Shown here: in pieces, positions 41,980 to 49,951 of the stretch
Layout of the letters: every line of letters starts with the position of its first letter
Position numbering within the stretch: the stretch's first letter is position 1
Position numbers and translations under genes: made by a program
NCBI GenBank assembly: GCA_046262355.1
Contig: JBHEMX010000035.1
Coordinates: 1 to 63,608 of the forward strand
Length of the DNA stretch: 63,608 bases
Source: DATADD01 sp046262355
Lineage (GTDB): Bacteria > Actinomycetota > CADDZG01 > WHSQ01
Direction: 5' to 3'
Notes under the pieces: generated by a model
The model's input: the letters and a program-made list of their open reading frames with translations, nothing else
What the model was told of the DNA's origin: nothing
Database searches by the model: none

Positions 41980-43203
41980 GTGTCCTTGTCGACAAGTCGA
42001 CTCACTTTGGTGGTTCTCGCCGTCGCCGCTGCGGCGCTCCTGCTGGGACACCCGACCCCCGCCCTGCCGGCCCCCGAGACGCTGGTCGCGCCGACGCCGG
42101 TCGCGCCGGCGCCCACCGAGCACCGCCCGGGCGCCGCCGAGAACGCCGCCCGCACCGTCACCTGCGCCGGATGTCTCGTCCTCGACGACACCGGGGCGAT
42201 CCTCTGGGCACGCGCCGCGCGCGCGCCGCGCGCCAACGCCAGCACCACCAAGATGTTGACGGCTCTGCTCGTGGCGCGCCACGGCGACCTCGGCGCGCCC
42301 GTGCTCGTCTCGGCCCACGCGGCGGCGACCGGAGGAGGGGGGCTCGACCTCCAGCCCGGCGAGCTCTACTCGACGCGCGACCTCCTCCGCGCGCTCCTGC
42401 TGACCTCGTCGAACGACGCAGCGGTCGCGCTCGCCGAGCACGTCGCCGGCTCCGAGGCAACCTTCGTGCGCCGCATGAACCGGCTCGCCCCCCGGCTCGG
42501 GGCGCACCAGGCCCACTTCGTCACTCCCCACGGCCTCGACCGGCCCGGCCACCGAGCGGCGCCGCTGGACCTCGCGCGGATCGCCGAGGCGCTCCTGGCG
42601 CGCCCCGTGCTCGCCCGGACCGTGGCCGCGCCCGAGGCAACCATAGAGGGGCCCTCGGGCACCATCATGTTGGAGAACCGTAACGTTCTACTGGACCGAT
42701 ACAGGGGGGCGATAGGGGTCAAGACGGGGTTCACCGACGACGCCGGAGAGGTCCTCGTCGCCGCGGCCGAACGACACGGGCGGCGACTCATCGCCGTCGC
42801 CATGGACTCCGAGGACGCCGCGCGCGACGGCCGCCGCCTCCTGGACCTCGGGTTCCGCCGCCTCGCGCACTCGGTCCTGCTCGCCGCCGGCGCCCCGGTC
42901 GCGGGCCTCGTGTTCGACCCCGGAGGCTCGACGCGCGCGGCGGCGGCAAGGACCGTGCGCGGCAGCGCAGACCCACGCGAGGTCGAGGTCCTGTTCCGTC
43001 CCGCTCGGCGCGTCGAGCCTTCGCTGGATACGGGCGACGCCGTGGGCACGGTCGCGCTGCGCGCACGCGGGCGCCGTCTCGCATCCGTCCGGGCGATCCT
43101 CGCCCGGCCGCTGCCCCCGCGGCGGCCGGTCGGTGCGCTCGAGCTCCTGGGCTCCCTGCTCCGCTTCGGCCATCGGCTCACCTCGACCGTGGCGCGCTGG
43201 TGA
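41980..43203 (+). CDS. D-alanyl-D-alanine carboxypeptidase
   Basis: 407 residues, secreted low-molecular-weight penicillin-binding protein. A signal peptide-like LVVLAVAAAALLLGHPTPALPA (in pieces, residues about 9-30) precedes the domain. Active-site motifs SxxK (ASTTKMLTAL, about 86-95), SxN (SSNDAAVAL) and KTG (GVKTGFTDD) are all intact. It trims the terminal D-Ala of pentapeptides. GTG 41980 starts within a GACAAG repeat (41985-41999), so the first residues MSLSTSR are encoded by it. It sits between ftsR and hpt and overlaps hpt by four bases. Confidence 0.93.
   Translation: MSLSTSRLTLVVLAVAAAALLLGHPTPALPAPETLVAPTPVAPAPTEHRPGAAENAARTVTCAGCLVLDDTGAILWARAARAPRANASTTKMLTALLVARHGDLGAPVLVSAHAAATGGGGLDLQPGELYSTRDLLRALLLTSSNDAAVALAEHVAGSEATFVRRMNRLAPRLGAHQAHFVTPHGLDRPGHRAAPLDLARIAEALLARPVLARTVAAPEATIEGPSGTIMLENRNVLLDRYRGAIGVKTGFTDDAGEVLVAAAERHGRRLIAVAMDSEDAARDGRRLLDLGFRRLAHSVLLAAGAPVAGLVFDPGGSTRAAAARTVRGSADPREVEVLFRPARRVEPSLDTGDAVGTVALRARGRRLASVRAILARPLPPRRPVGALELLGSLLRFGHRLTSTVARW
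41985..41999. repeat. GACAAG-family palindrome at a gene start
   Basis: CTTGTCGACAAG (41985-41996), a perfect 12-bp palindrome, plus TCG, giving a GACAAGTC unit 41991-41998. It lies in the first codons of the carboxypeptidase gene. Confidence 0.85.
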
Positions 43204-43814
43204 GCGGCGGCCTCGTCGAGGTGCTGTTCCCGGCGTCCGAGCTGCGCGCGCGCGTGCGCGCTCTCGGCGCCGCGATCGAGCGTGACCACGAGCCGACGCG
43301 CGCGCCCCTGCTGCTCGTGGGCATCCTGAAGGGCTCGACCTTCTTCCTCGCCGACCTCGTGCGCGCGCTGCGGCTCGATGTGTCTGTGGACTTCATGTCG
43401 ATCTCGTCCTATGCCCACTCCGGCCCGCAATCCGGCATCGTGAGGATCCTGAAGGATCTCGACGAGGACATCGGAGGCCGCGACGTCGTGCTCGTGGAGG
43501 ACATCGTCGACACGGGACTCACGCTCAACTACCTGCGCAGGACGCTGGCGGGGCGCGCCCCGAACAGCCTCCGGACCGTGACCTTGCTGGACAAGTCCGC
43601 ACGCCGGATCGTGCCCGTCGAGATCGAGTACACGGGCTTCCAGATCCCCGACGTGTTCGTCCTCGGCTACGGGCTCGACTGGCAGGGCCTCTATCGCAAC
43701 CTGCCGGAGCTGCTGGTGGTCACCGACGTCGCCCGCCTCGCCTCGGACCCCCTCGCCATCGCGGATCGCTTCGGCGTCACAGACGCCGAGCGGGGTGTTA
43801 GGTTCGGGCCATGA
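43200..43814 (+). CDS. hpt: Hypoxanthine phosphoribosyltransferase
   Basis: 204 residues. LLLVGILKGSTFFLADLVRAL (in pieces), the PRPP loop VVLVEDIVDTGLTLNYLRRTL (about 98-118) and DIPDVFVLGYGLDWQGLYRNL-like IPDVFVLGYGLDWQ are diagnostic for purine salvage HPRT. The enzyme makes IMP and GMP from PRPP. GTG 43200 overlaps the previous stop and its own stop overlaps the next start (ATGA). Confidence 0.95.
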   Translation: MSGGLVEVLFPASELRARVRALGAAIERDHEPTRAPLLLVGILKGSTFFLADLVRALRLDVSVDFMSISSYAHSGPQSGIVRILKDLDEDIGGRDVVLVEDIVDTGLTLNYLRRTLAGRAPNSLRTVTLLDKSARRIVPVEIEYTGFQIPDVFVLGYGLDWQGLYRNLPELLVVTDVARLASDPLAIADRFGVTDAERGVRFGP

Positions 43815-44290
43815 TCGAGCTGTCGCTCGTGGGGGTGCGGGTAGAGCTTCCGTCGAACCAGCCGATCGTTCTCCTCAAGGAGGCCGACGGCGACCGGTAC
43901 CTGCCGATCTGGATCGGAGCGGTCGAGGCGACCGCGATCGCGTTCGCGCTCCAGGGGGTCCAAACGCCGCGCCCGATGACGCACGACCTGATGCGCGACA
44001 TCATGAGCGAGACCGCGATCGAGGTCGAGCGCATCTTCATCAACGACCTCGTCGACTCGACCTTCTACGCGGTGATCCGCATGGCGCTCGACGGACGCAC
44101 GGCCGAGGTGTCGTCGCGCCCCAGCGATGCGATCGCTCTGGCGGTGCGCATCGACGCACCGATCTACGCCGCGGAGGAGGTGCTCGAACAGGCGGGCATC
44201 GAGCTCAAGGACGAGGAAGAGACCGAGGTGGAGAAGTTCCGCGAGTTCCTCGACCAGGTCAACCCCGAAGACTTCGCGACGGGGCACTGA
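43811..44290 (+). CDS. Bifunctional nuclease family protein (DUF151)
   Basis: 159 residues: LPSNQPIVLLKEADGDRYLPIWIGAVEATAIAF (in pieces, residues about 14-46) and SSRPSDAIALAVRIDAPIYAAEEVLEQAG match the BFN/DUF151 family, described with RNase and DNase activity in plants and seen between the two MerR genes in mycobacteria (Rv1829). The C-terminus (EETEVEKFREFLDQVNPEDF) is the usual acidic tail. ATG 43811 overlaps hpt. Confidence 0.9.
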   Translation: MIELSLVGVRVELPSNQPIVLLKEADGDRYLPIWIGAVEATAIAFALQGVQTPRPMTHDLMRDIMSETAIEVERIFINDLVDSTFYAVIRMALDGRTAEVSSRPSDAIALAVRIDAPIYAAEEVLEQAGIELKDEEETEVEKFREFLDQVNPEDFATGH

Positions 44291-44346
44291 GGGGGCACTG
44301 AGCCCGCGCTCGACCCAAAGCTCGACCTCTGCTTGAGCGTTCATCG

Positions 44347-44376
44347 TTGACATCGGCGGCGCGCCCGCACTAGTCT
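44347..44376 (+). promoter_or_regulatory. Promoter for the second MerR gene
   Basis: TTGACA (44347-44352), 18-bp spacer, TAGTCT (44371-44376). Good match to housekeeping sigma. It lies 75 bases before ATG 44451 in the longest gap of this operon, so the MerR-gcv genes probably have their own transcript. Confidence 0.65.
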
Positions 44377-44450
44377 TGACACGCGCGTAACTACGGGTTT
44401 GTGACCCGAGTGCGGAGAAAGGCGACGGAGCCGGAAAAGGGGAGACGGGT

Positions 44451-44927
44451 ATGGACGAGATCGGATATCGGGGTCCCCAGGCCTGCAAGATCGTCGGCAT
44501 CACCTACCGGCAGCTCGACTACTGGACCCGCACGGGCTTGATGATCCCGACCCTGCAGCAGGCGGCGGGCTCCGGGACGCAGCGTCTCTACTCGTTCAAC
44601 GACCTCCTCCAGCTCAAGGTCATCAAGAGCCTCACGGACGCCGGAGCCAGCCTGCAGAAGGTGCGCCAGTCGATCGACTACGTGCGCCGGAACCTCGCCG
44701 ACGACTGGTCCACGCTCACGATCGTGACCGACGGCGCGGGCGTCTACGCGTGCACCTCCGATTCCGAGGTCGTCGACCTGCTGCGCTCCGGCCAGGGTGT
44801 CCTCGGAGCGGTCGTTGCGGTCGACCGGGTCCGCGAGCAGCTCGCCGGCACGCTGCGCGAGCTCCATCCCTCGGAGCCCGCCGCACCCGCCGTCCCGGCC
44901 TCCACCACCAGGGCGGAGGAGGGCTAG
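44451..44927 (+). CDS. MerR-family regulator (McdR-like)
   Basis: 158 residues. The winged helix is YRGPQACKIVGITYRQLDYWTRTGLMIPTL (in pieces, residues about 6-35); RLYSFNDLLQLKVIKSLTDAGASLQKVR follows, then a small beta domain STLTIVTDGAGVYACTS. It matches the actinobacterial regulator in the Rv1830 position. A ribosome site (aaggggag) lies eight bases before ATG 44451 and a sigma-70-like promoter upstream. The last residues (TRAEEG) overlap the ribosome site of the next gene. Confidence 0.88.
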   Translation: MDEIGYRGPQACKIVGITYRQLDYWTRTGLMIPTLQQAAGSGTQRLYSFNDLLQLKVIKSLTDAGASLQKVRQSIDYVRRNLADDWSTLTIVTDGAGVYACTSDSEVVDLLRSGQGVLGAVVAVDRVREQLAGTLRELHPSEPAAPAVPASTTRAEEG

Positions 44928-44929
44928 AG

Positions 44930-45376
44930 ATCGGCGACGACAAGGACCGTCGCGCGACGCGGCGACCTCGTCACCTCCTTCCCCACGAGAGCATCGCCTT
45001 CGCCCACGCCAGCGAGCGCCAGTTCGCTCGCCTGCTGGACTTCTACGAGATCTCGTGGCGCTACGAGCCGACCACGTTCGACATCGCGTGGGATCGCGAC
45101 GGGGCGCCGACGCAACGCTTCTCGCCGGACTTCTATCTCCCGGACTTCGACGTCTACATCGAGATCACGACGCTCAACCAGAAGCTCGTGACGAGAAAGA
45201 ACCGCAAGGTGAGACGGCTCACGCAGCTCTATCCGGACGTTCGTTGCAAGATCCTCTATCAGAGGGATTACCTCAACCTCCTCGTGAAGTACGGGCTCGA
45301 GGAGCCGGCGGCCCCTGCCGACGCGGCCAATGAGGCGCTCGAGGGCGGCGCGCTCGACTCGTGGCTGGCCGGTTAG
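44930..45376 (+). CDS. PD-(D/E)XK-nuclease-like protein, putative AUC start
   Basis: 148 residues. FAHASERQFARLLDFYEISWRYEPTTF, RFSPDFYLPDFDVYIEITTLNQKLVTRKNRKVRRL (in pieces) and VRCKILYQRDYLNLLVKYG match a conserved actinobacterial protein often found next to hpt. The PDFYLP and VYIEITT segments look like a PD-(D/E)XK core, but the usual catalytic Lys after E-x is Thr here. No ATG, GTG or TTG is in frame before SPDF. ATC 44930 has a GGAGGAGGG ribosome site six bases upstream, so an AUC start is the best reading. It starts three bases after the MerR stop. Confidence 0.75.
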   Translation: MGDDKDRRATRRPRHLLPHESIAFAHASERQFARLLDFYEISWRYEPTTFDIAWDRDGAPTQRFSPDFYLPDFDVYIEITTLNQKLVTRKNRKVRRLTQLYPDVRCKILYQRDYLNLLVKYGLEEPAAPADAANEALEGGALDSWLAG

Positions 45377-45388
45377 GGCGGAGAGGGG

Positions 45389-46456
45389 ATGGTGGCCCGG
45401 CGCACGCCGTTGCTCGACTCCCACAAGGCGCTCGGCGCCAAGCTCACCGAGTTCGCCGGGTGGGACATGCCGCTCCAGTACGAGGGCATCGTCGCGGAGC
45501 ACAACGCGGTGCGGTCCTCGGTCGGCGTCTTCGACGTCTCGCATCTCGGCAAGCTGCGGGTGAGCGGCGCCTCCGCCGAGGTTGCGCTGCAGCGAGCGGT
45601 CACCGCCGACGTCGCCATCGAGCCGGGGCGGGCGACGTACGCGCTGGCGCTGTCGGACGACGCCGGCTGCATCGATGACGTCTTCGTCTACCGCCTCGGG
45701 AGAGCCGAGTGGCTCGTCGTGCCCAACGCCGCCAACGTCGGTGCGGTCGCAGAGGCCATCGCGGTGGGCGGCGCCGAGCCCATCGACGAGGCGGAGCACT
45801 GGGCCATCCTCGCGGTCCAGGGACCGGAGTCCTATGAGGCGTTCGACGCGGCCTTCCCCGACGCGGGCGCGCCGGAGCTCACACTGCACGAGTGGCGCGC
45901 GCTCGACGTCCTCGGCGCCCCCGGTCTCGTGGCGCGCACCGGCTATACGGGCGAGAGGGGCTTCGAGCTGTACGCACCGGCCGCTACGGCGCCCGCGGCG
46001 CTCCGGCGCCTCCTGGATGCCGGCGTGCGGCCGGTCGGACTGGGGGCGCGCGACACCCTGAGGCTCGAGATGGGCTACGCCCTCTACGGGCACGAGCTGA
46101 GCCGCGCCATCGATCCCCTGGAGGCCGGACTGGGTTGGGCGATCGCGTGGGCCACCCCCTTCAGAGGGCGTGAGGCGCTTGCGCGCGTGAGGGAGGAGGG
46201 ACCGGCGCGCAGGTTGTTCGGCGTACGCTGCCGTGGCAGGGGAGTGCCCCGGCGGGGCCACCGGGTCCTCGCCGGCGACGCGCAGGTGGGAACGGTGACG
46301 AGCGGGAACTACTCGCCCACGTTGGGCACCGGCATCGCCCTCGCGCTGGGCCCGACGGCGCACGCGCCGGGGCGCGGCGAGACCGTCGCGATCGAGGCGC
46401 GAGGCAGGCGCATCGACGGCGCTATCGTCAAGCCGCCGTTCGTCACCAAGGATTAG
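45389..46456 (+). CDS. gcvT: Glycine cleavage system T protein
   Basis: 355 residues, aminomethyltransferase. Folate and active-site motifs: TPLLDSHKALGAKLTEFAGWDMPLQY (in pieces, start), VGVFDVSHLGKLRVSG (about 46-61), ARTGYTGERGFELYAP and LRLEMGYALYGHELS (about 225-239); the end has VTSGNYSPTLGTGIALAL. It moves the methylene group from lipoyl-H to THF. GTG/ATG 45389 lies 13 bases after the nuclease-like gene. Confidence 0.96.
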   Translation: MVARRTPLLDSHKALGAKLTEFAGWDMPLQYEGIVAEHNAVRSSVGVFDVSHLGKLRVSGASAEVALQRAVTADVAIEPGRATYALALSDDAGCIDDVFVYRLGRAEWLVVPNAANVGAVAEAIAVGGAEPIDEAEHWAILAVQGPESYEAFDAAFPDAGAPELTLHEWRALDVLGAPGLVARTGYTGERGFELYAPAATAPAALRRLLDAGVRPVGLGARDTLRLEMGYALYGHELSRAIDPLEAGLGWAIAWATPFRGREALARVREEGPARRLFGVRCRGRGVPRRGHRVLAGDAQVGTVTSGNYSPTLGTGIALALGPTAHAPGRGETVAIEARGRRIDGAIVKPPFVTKD

Positions 46457-46464
46457 AGAGCATC

Positions 46465-46496
46465 GTCATGTCGCCTTGTCGACAAGGCGACATGAC
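46465..46496. repeat. GACAAG-family 32-bp perfect palindrome
   Basis: Left arm GTCATGTCGCCTTGTC and its exact reverse complement, with no loop. It holds the core CTTGTCGACAAG (46475-46486) and lies ten bases after the gcvT stop codon, covering the putative TTG start of the next gene. Confidence 0.92.
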
Positions 46497-47861
46497 CAAC
46501 GGGCGAAGGGGACCGAACTGGACTTCATCCCGCATACCGCGAGCGACGTCGAGGCGATGCTGGCGCGCATCGGCGTGGCGCAGGTGGACGACCTCTTCGA
46601 GCCGATCCCACCCCGCTTCCGGCGCGCCCAGCCTCTCGACGTCCCCCCCGCCCTGAGCGAGCCGGAGCTGCTGGCGCACATGGCGGAGCTCGCCCGGCGC
46701 TCCGCTCCCGCGGCCGCGCTTACCTGCTTCGCGGGCGGCGGCGCATACGACCACCACGTCCCCGCGGCGGTGCGCGCGCTCGCGTCGCGCGCCGAGTTCG
46801 CGACCTCCTACACGCCCTACCAGCCGGAGCTCTCCCAAGGGGTCCTCCAGGCCCTGTTCGAGTTCCAGACGGCCATCTGCGAGCTCTTCGGCATGGAGGT
46901 CTCAAACGCCTCGCTCTACGACGGCGCCAACGCCCTCGTCGAGGGCGTCAACCTCGCGGTGCGGGCGACCAAGAGAAGCCGCGTGGCGGTGTCCGGAGCG
47001 GTCAACCCGCATCACCTCGAGGTTCTCAGAACCTATACTTCAGGTTTAGGATTGGACGTTCAAGTGGTGCCGTTCGGCGATGCGGGTACCACCAACTGGT
47101 CCGGAGCGGAGCTCGACGGTTGCGCCGCGCTCGTAAGCGCGTACCCCAACTTCCTCGGGGCGCTCGAGGACCTCGCGGCGGCATCCGCCGCGGCGCACGC
47201 CGCGGGAGCGCTCAGCGTCGCCAGCGTCGATCCCACGGCGATGGGCGTGCTCGTCGCTCCGGGCGCCACCGGGGTGGACGTCGCGGTCGGGGAGGGCCAG
47301 GCGCTGGGTACCGCCCTGGCCTACGGCGGGCCCTACGTCGGTCTCCTGGCGACCAAGCTCGACCTCGTGCGTCAGGTCCCCGGGCGCATCGTCGGAGAGA
47401 CGCAGGATGCGGACGGGCGGCGCGCCTACGTGCTCACGCTGCAGGCGCGCGAGCAGCACATCCGGCGCGCCAGAGCGACCTCGAACGTGTGCACGAACCA
47501 GACGCTCATGGCGATCGCGGCGGCGATCCATCTCGCGTGGCTGGGGCCCGGGGGACTGCGCAAGCTCGGCGAGATCTGCGCTCGCCGGACCGCCCTCGCC
47601 GCCGACCGGCTCGGCGCTCTCCCGGGATGCAAGCTGCGCTTCGACGCGCCTCGCTTCAAGGAGCTGGTGCTCGAGACGCCCCTCGAGGGACGGCGCCTCC
47701 AGCGGGGGCTCGCGCGCCGCGGGTTCCTGGTCGGGCCCGCGCTGGGCCGCTGGTGGCCGGGGCTCGCCCACTGCGTGCTCGTCGCCGCCTCCGAGAAGAG
47801 GACCGAGGAGGACATCACGACCCTCGCCGAGGCGGTCGAGAAGGAGGTGGCCGAAGCGTGA
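46476..47861 (+). CDS. gcvPA: Glycine dehydrogenase subunit 1
   Basis: 461 residues from TTG 46476. FIPHTASDVEAMLARIG, CFAGGGAYDHHVPAAVRAL, SYTPYQPELSQGVLQALFEFQT (in pieces) and NASLYDGANALVEGVNLAVRAT are typical of the alpha half of the two-subunit P protein. The PLP lysine is in the other subunit. The longest start lies inside the palindrome and gives MSTRRHDQRAKGTE; homologues begin at xDFIPH, which here follows CTG 46518 with aagggg five to six bases upstream. CTG is therefore a serious alternative. Confidence 0.93.
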   Translation: MSTRRHDQRAKGTELDFIPHTASDVEAMLARIGVAQVDDLFEPIPPRFRRAQPLDVPPALSEPELLAHMAELARRSAPAAALTCFAGGGAYDHHVPAAVRALASRAEFATSYTPYQPELSQGVLQALFEFQTAICELFGMEVSNASLYDGANALVEGVNLAVRATKRSRVAVSGAVNPHHLEVLRTYTSGLGLDVQVVPFGDAGTTNWSGAELDGCAALVSAYPNFLGALEDLAAASAAAHAAGALSVASVDPTAMGVLVAPGATGVDVAVGEGQALGTALAYGGPYVGLLATKLDLVRQVPGRIVGETQDADGRRAYVLTLQAREQHIRRARATSNVCTNQTLMAIAAAIHLAWLGPGGLRKLGEICARRTALAADRLGALPGCKLRFDAPRFKELVLETPLEGRRLQRGLARRGFLVGPALGRWWPGLAHCVLVAASEKRTEEDITTLAEAVEKEVAEA

Positions 47862-49363
47862 CCGAGCCGGGCACCCTGGAGCGCTCCGCGGGCACGCGCC
47901 CGGCCGCCGGCGGCGTCCCGCTGATCTTCGAGCTCTCCCGCGCCGGACGCAGAGCCTGGTCGCTGCCGGAGCCGGACGTCGCCGCGCCCGAGCTGGAAGA
48001 GCTCATCCCGAGCGAGCACCGGCGCGCCGAGCCGCCGCGGCTCCCCGAGGTGAGCGAGCTCGACCTCGTGCGCCACTACACGCGCCTGTCGCAGCGGAAC
48101 TGGGCGATCGACGTCGGCCCCTACCCGCTGGGCTCGTGCACGATGAAGTACAACCCCAAGGTGGCGGAGGACGCCGCCGCGCTGCCCGGCTTCGCCAACC
48201 TGCACCCGTGCACGCCCGACGACCTCGCCCAGGGCGCCCTCGCGCTGCTGGGAGAGCTGGAGCGGGCGCTGTGCGCGGCGACGGGGATGGCCAAGCTCAC
48301 CTTCCAGCCCGCCGCCGGGGCTCAGGGCGAGCTCACCGGCCTCCTCATCATGCGCGCTTACCACGAGGCGCGCGGCGATGCCCGCCGGCGGGTCATCATC
48401 CCGGACTCCGCCCACGGCACGAACCCCGCGAGCGTCTCTCTCGCGGGCTACTCCGCCTCCGAGGTGCGCTCGGACGAGCGCGGGCTCGTCGACGTCTCGG
48501 CCCTGAAGGACGCGCTCGACGACGACGTCGCCGGCCTCATGCTGACCAACCCCAACACGCTCGGGCTCTTCGAGCGCGACATCGAGGAGATCGCGGCGGC
48601 GATGCACGACGTCGGCGGACTCCTGTACTACGACGGCGCGAACTTCAACTCGATCGTCGGGGTCGCGCGGCCCGGCGACATGGGCTTCGACATCGTGCAC
48701 CTCAACCTGCACAAGACGTTCGCGACGCCGCACGGGGGCGGGGGGCCCGGGTCGGGTCCGCTCGCCGTGTCCGAGCGGCTCGAGCGCTATCTCCCGGCTC
48801 CCGTGCTGGCCCTCGACGAGGCGAGCGGGCGCTGGGGCTGGGACCACGATCGTCCCGCTTCTATCGGGCGCATCCACGGCTTCCACGGCAACTTCGGCAT
48901 CAACGTGCGCGCCTACGCGTACCTGCGCTCGCTCGGGCCCGAGGGGCTGCGGCGCGTCGCCGAGGGGGCGGTCCTCAACGCCAACTACCTGCGCAGGTCG
49001 ATCGAGGGGTCGCTGCCGAGCGCGTACCCGGGGACGTGCATGCACGAGTTCGTCGCGACCGCCAAGGCGCTGCGCAAGCACGGCGTGAAGCTCACCGACG
49101 TCGCCAAACGCCTCATCGACCTCGGCTACCACCCGCCGACCGTGTACTTCCCGCTGGTGGTCGAGGAGGCCCTCATGGTCGAGCCCACGGAGACCGAGTC
49201 CAAGGAGACGCTCGACGGGCTCGCGGCGGCGCTGAACCAGATCGTGGGCGAGGCCTCGAGCGACCCCGAGCTGCTGCGTGCGGCCCCGCGTACGACGCCG
49301 GTGCGCCGCCCCGACGAGGCGCGCGCGGCGCGCGCCCTCAAGCTCCGCTGGCTGCCCGAGTAG
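47858..49363 (+). CDS. gcvPB: Glycine dehydrogenase subunit 2
   Basis: 501 residues, catalytic half of the P protein. The PLP-binding lysine lies in HLNLHKTFATPHGGGGPGSG (about 283-302). PLGSCTMKYNPKV (about 88-100), LTFQPAAGAQGELTGLL, DSAHGTNPASVSLAG and GINVRAYAYLRSLG are conserved. It decarboxylates glycine and passes the aminomethyl group to GcvH. GTG 47858 overlaps the previous stop by four bases. gcvT, gcvPA, gcvPB are one unit; gcvH is a separate gene upstream. Confidence 0.97.
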   Translation: MTEPGTLERSAGTRPAAGGVPLIFELSRAGRRAWSLPEPDVAAPELEELIPSEHRRAEPPRLPEVSELDLVRHYTRLSQRNWAIDVGPYPLGSCTMKYNPKVAEDAAALPGFANLHPCTPDDLAQGALALLGELERALCAATGMAKLTFQPAAGAQGELTGLLIMRAYHEARGDARRRVIIPDSAHGTNPASVSLAGYSASEVRSDERGLVDVSALKDALDDDVAGLMLTNPNTLGLFERDIEEIAAAMHDVGGLLYYDGANFNSIVGVARPGDMGFDIVHLNLHKTFATPHGGGGPGSGPLAVSERLERYLPAPVLALDEASGRWGWDHDRPASIGRIHGFHGNFGINVRAYAYLRSLGPEGLRRVAEGAVLNANYLRRSIEGSLPSAYPGTCMHEFVATAKALRKHGVKLTDVAKRLIDLGYHPPTVYFPLVVEEALMVEPTETESKETLDGLAAALNQIVGEASSDPELLRAAPRTTPVRRPDEARAARALKLRWLPE

Positions 49364-49569
49364 GGAGGCGGGGGAGGACTGCGCGGCGGCCCCGAGCCGA
49401 CCTTCACCGCTCCCTCGCGTGCCGTAGGTGACATAACGTAGATTATGGGCGAGGACTAGGTTGTCACCCTGATCGAGAAATGAACCGCCGAGAAGGCAGG
49501 TTGGGGAATCGCAGGTTGCCTGATCGGCGTTCAAGAACAGGGGCGGTTGGTCGGGCGTTTAGGAGCCCG
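49364..49569. other. Gap after gcvPB
   Basis: 206 bp. A 7-bp inverted repeat ggtgaca/tgtcacc at 49427-49433 and 49462-49468 might terminate the gcv transcript. Composition turns less GC-rich around 49430-49500. No gene supported. Confidence 0.35.
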
Positions 49570-49908
49570 TCAGGCGTTCGTGTCGCCACGACCAACACAT
49601 CTGTGCCTCGGGATTGGTCCGCCGCGCCGCGGCATCCGCATGGAGCAGCCGAGGATGGCCCTTGCACACAACTGACCGATCTCGTAGTCGTGCGGGTTGT
49701 TCCAGTTGGTGACCAGGATGGCGGCCTGGATGGCACCGGCCACCAGGACCAAGGCCACCAACACCCACCCGGCGATGACCAGCTTGGCGAGGCCTCCCGA
49801 GGTCACGATTAGCCGACTCCGAGCTTCGAGGTGCTTCTTGAGGTGTTCTTGAGACGGGGACCGATAGAGGTCTCGCCCGCCCAAGCTCCACCAGTGAATC
49901 GTCTCCAA
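49570..49908 (-). CDS. Small single-pass membrane protein, hypothetical
   Basis: 112 residues from TTG 49908. A polar, slightly basic N-terminal half (SPSQEHLKKHLEARSRLIVTSG) is followed by one clear transmembrane helix LVIAGWVLVALVLVAGAIQAAILV (in pieces, about 42-65) and a cysteine-containing tail. The protein-like pattern is better than on the other strand, and base composition differs from the neighbours, suggesting a recently acquired or fast-evolving gene. No family recognised and no clear ribosome site. Confidence 0.45.
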   Translation of the reverse strand: METIHWWSLGGRDLYRSPSQEHLKKHLEARSRLIVTSGGLAKLVIAGWVLVALVLVAGAIQAAILVTNWNNPHDYEIGQLCARAILGCSMRMPRRGGPIPRHRCVGRGDTNA

Positions 49909-49951
49909 CTTGGACCAGTCCTCTGAATGCCTTCAAACTACGGAACTCCGG

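Noticed and set aside
45377..46475. Glycine riboswitch before gcvT or gcvPA
   Set aside because: The gaps are 12 and 19 bases; too short. The palindrome is not riboswitch-like.
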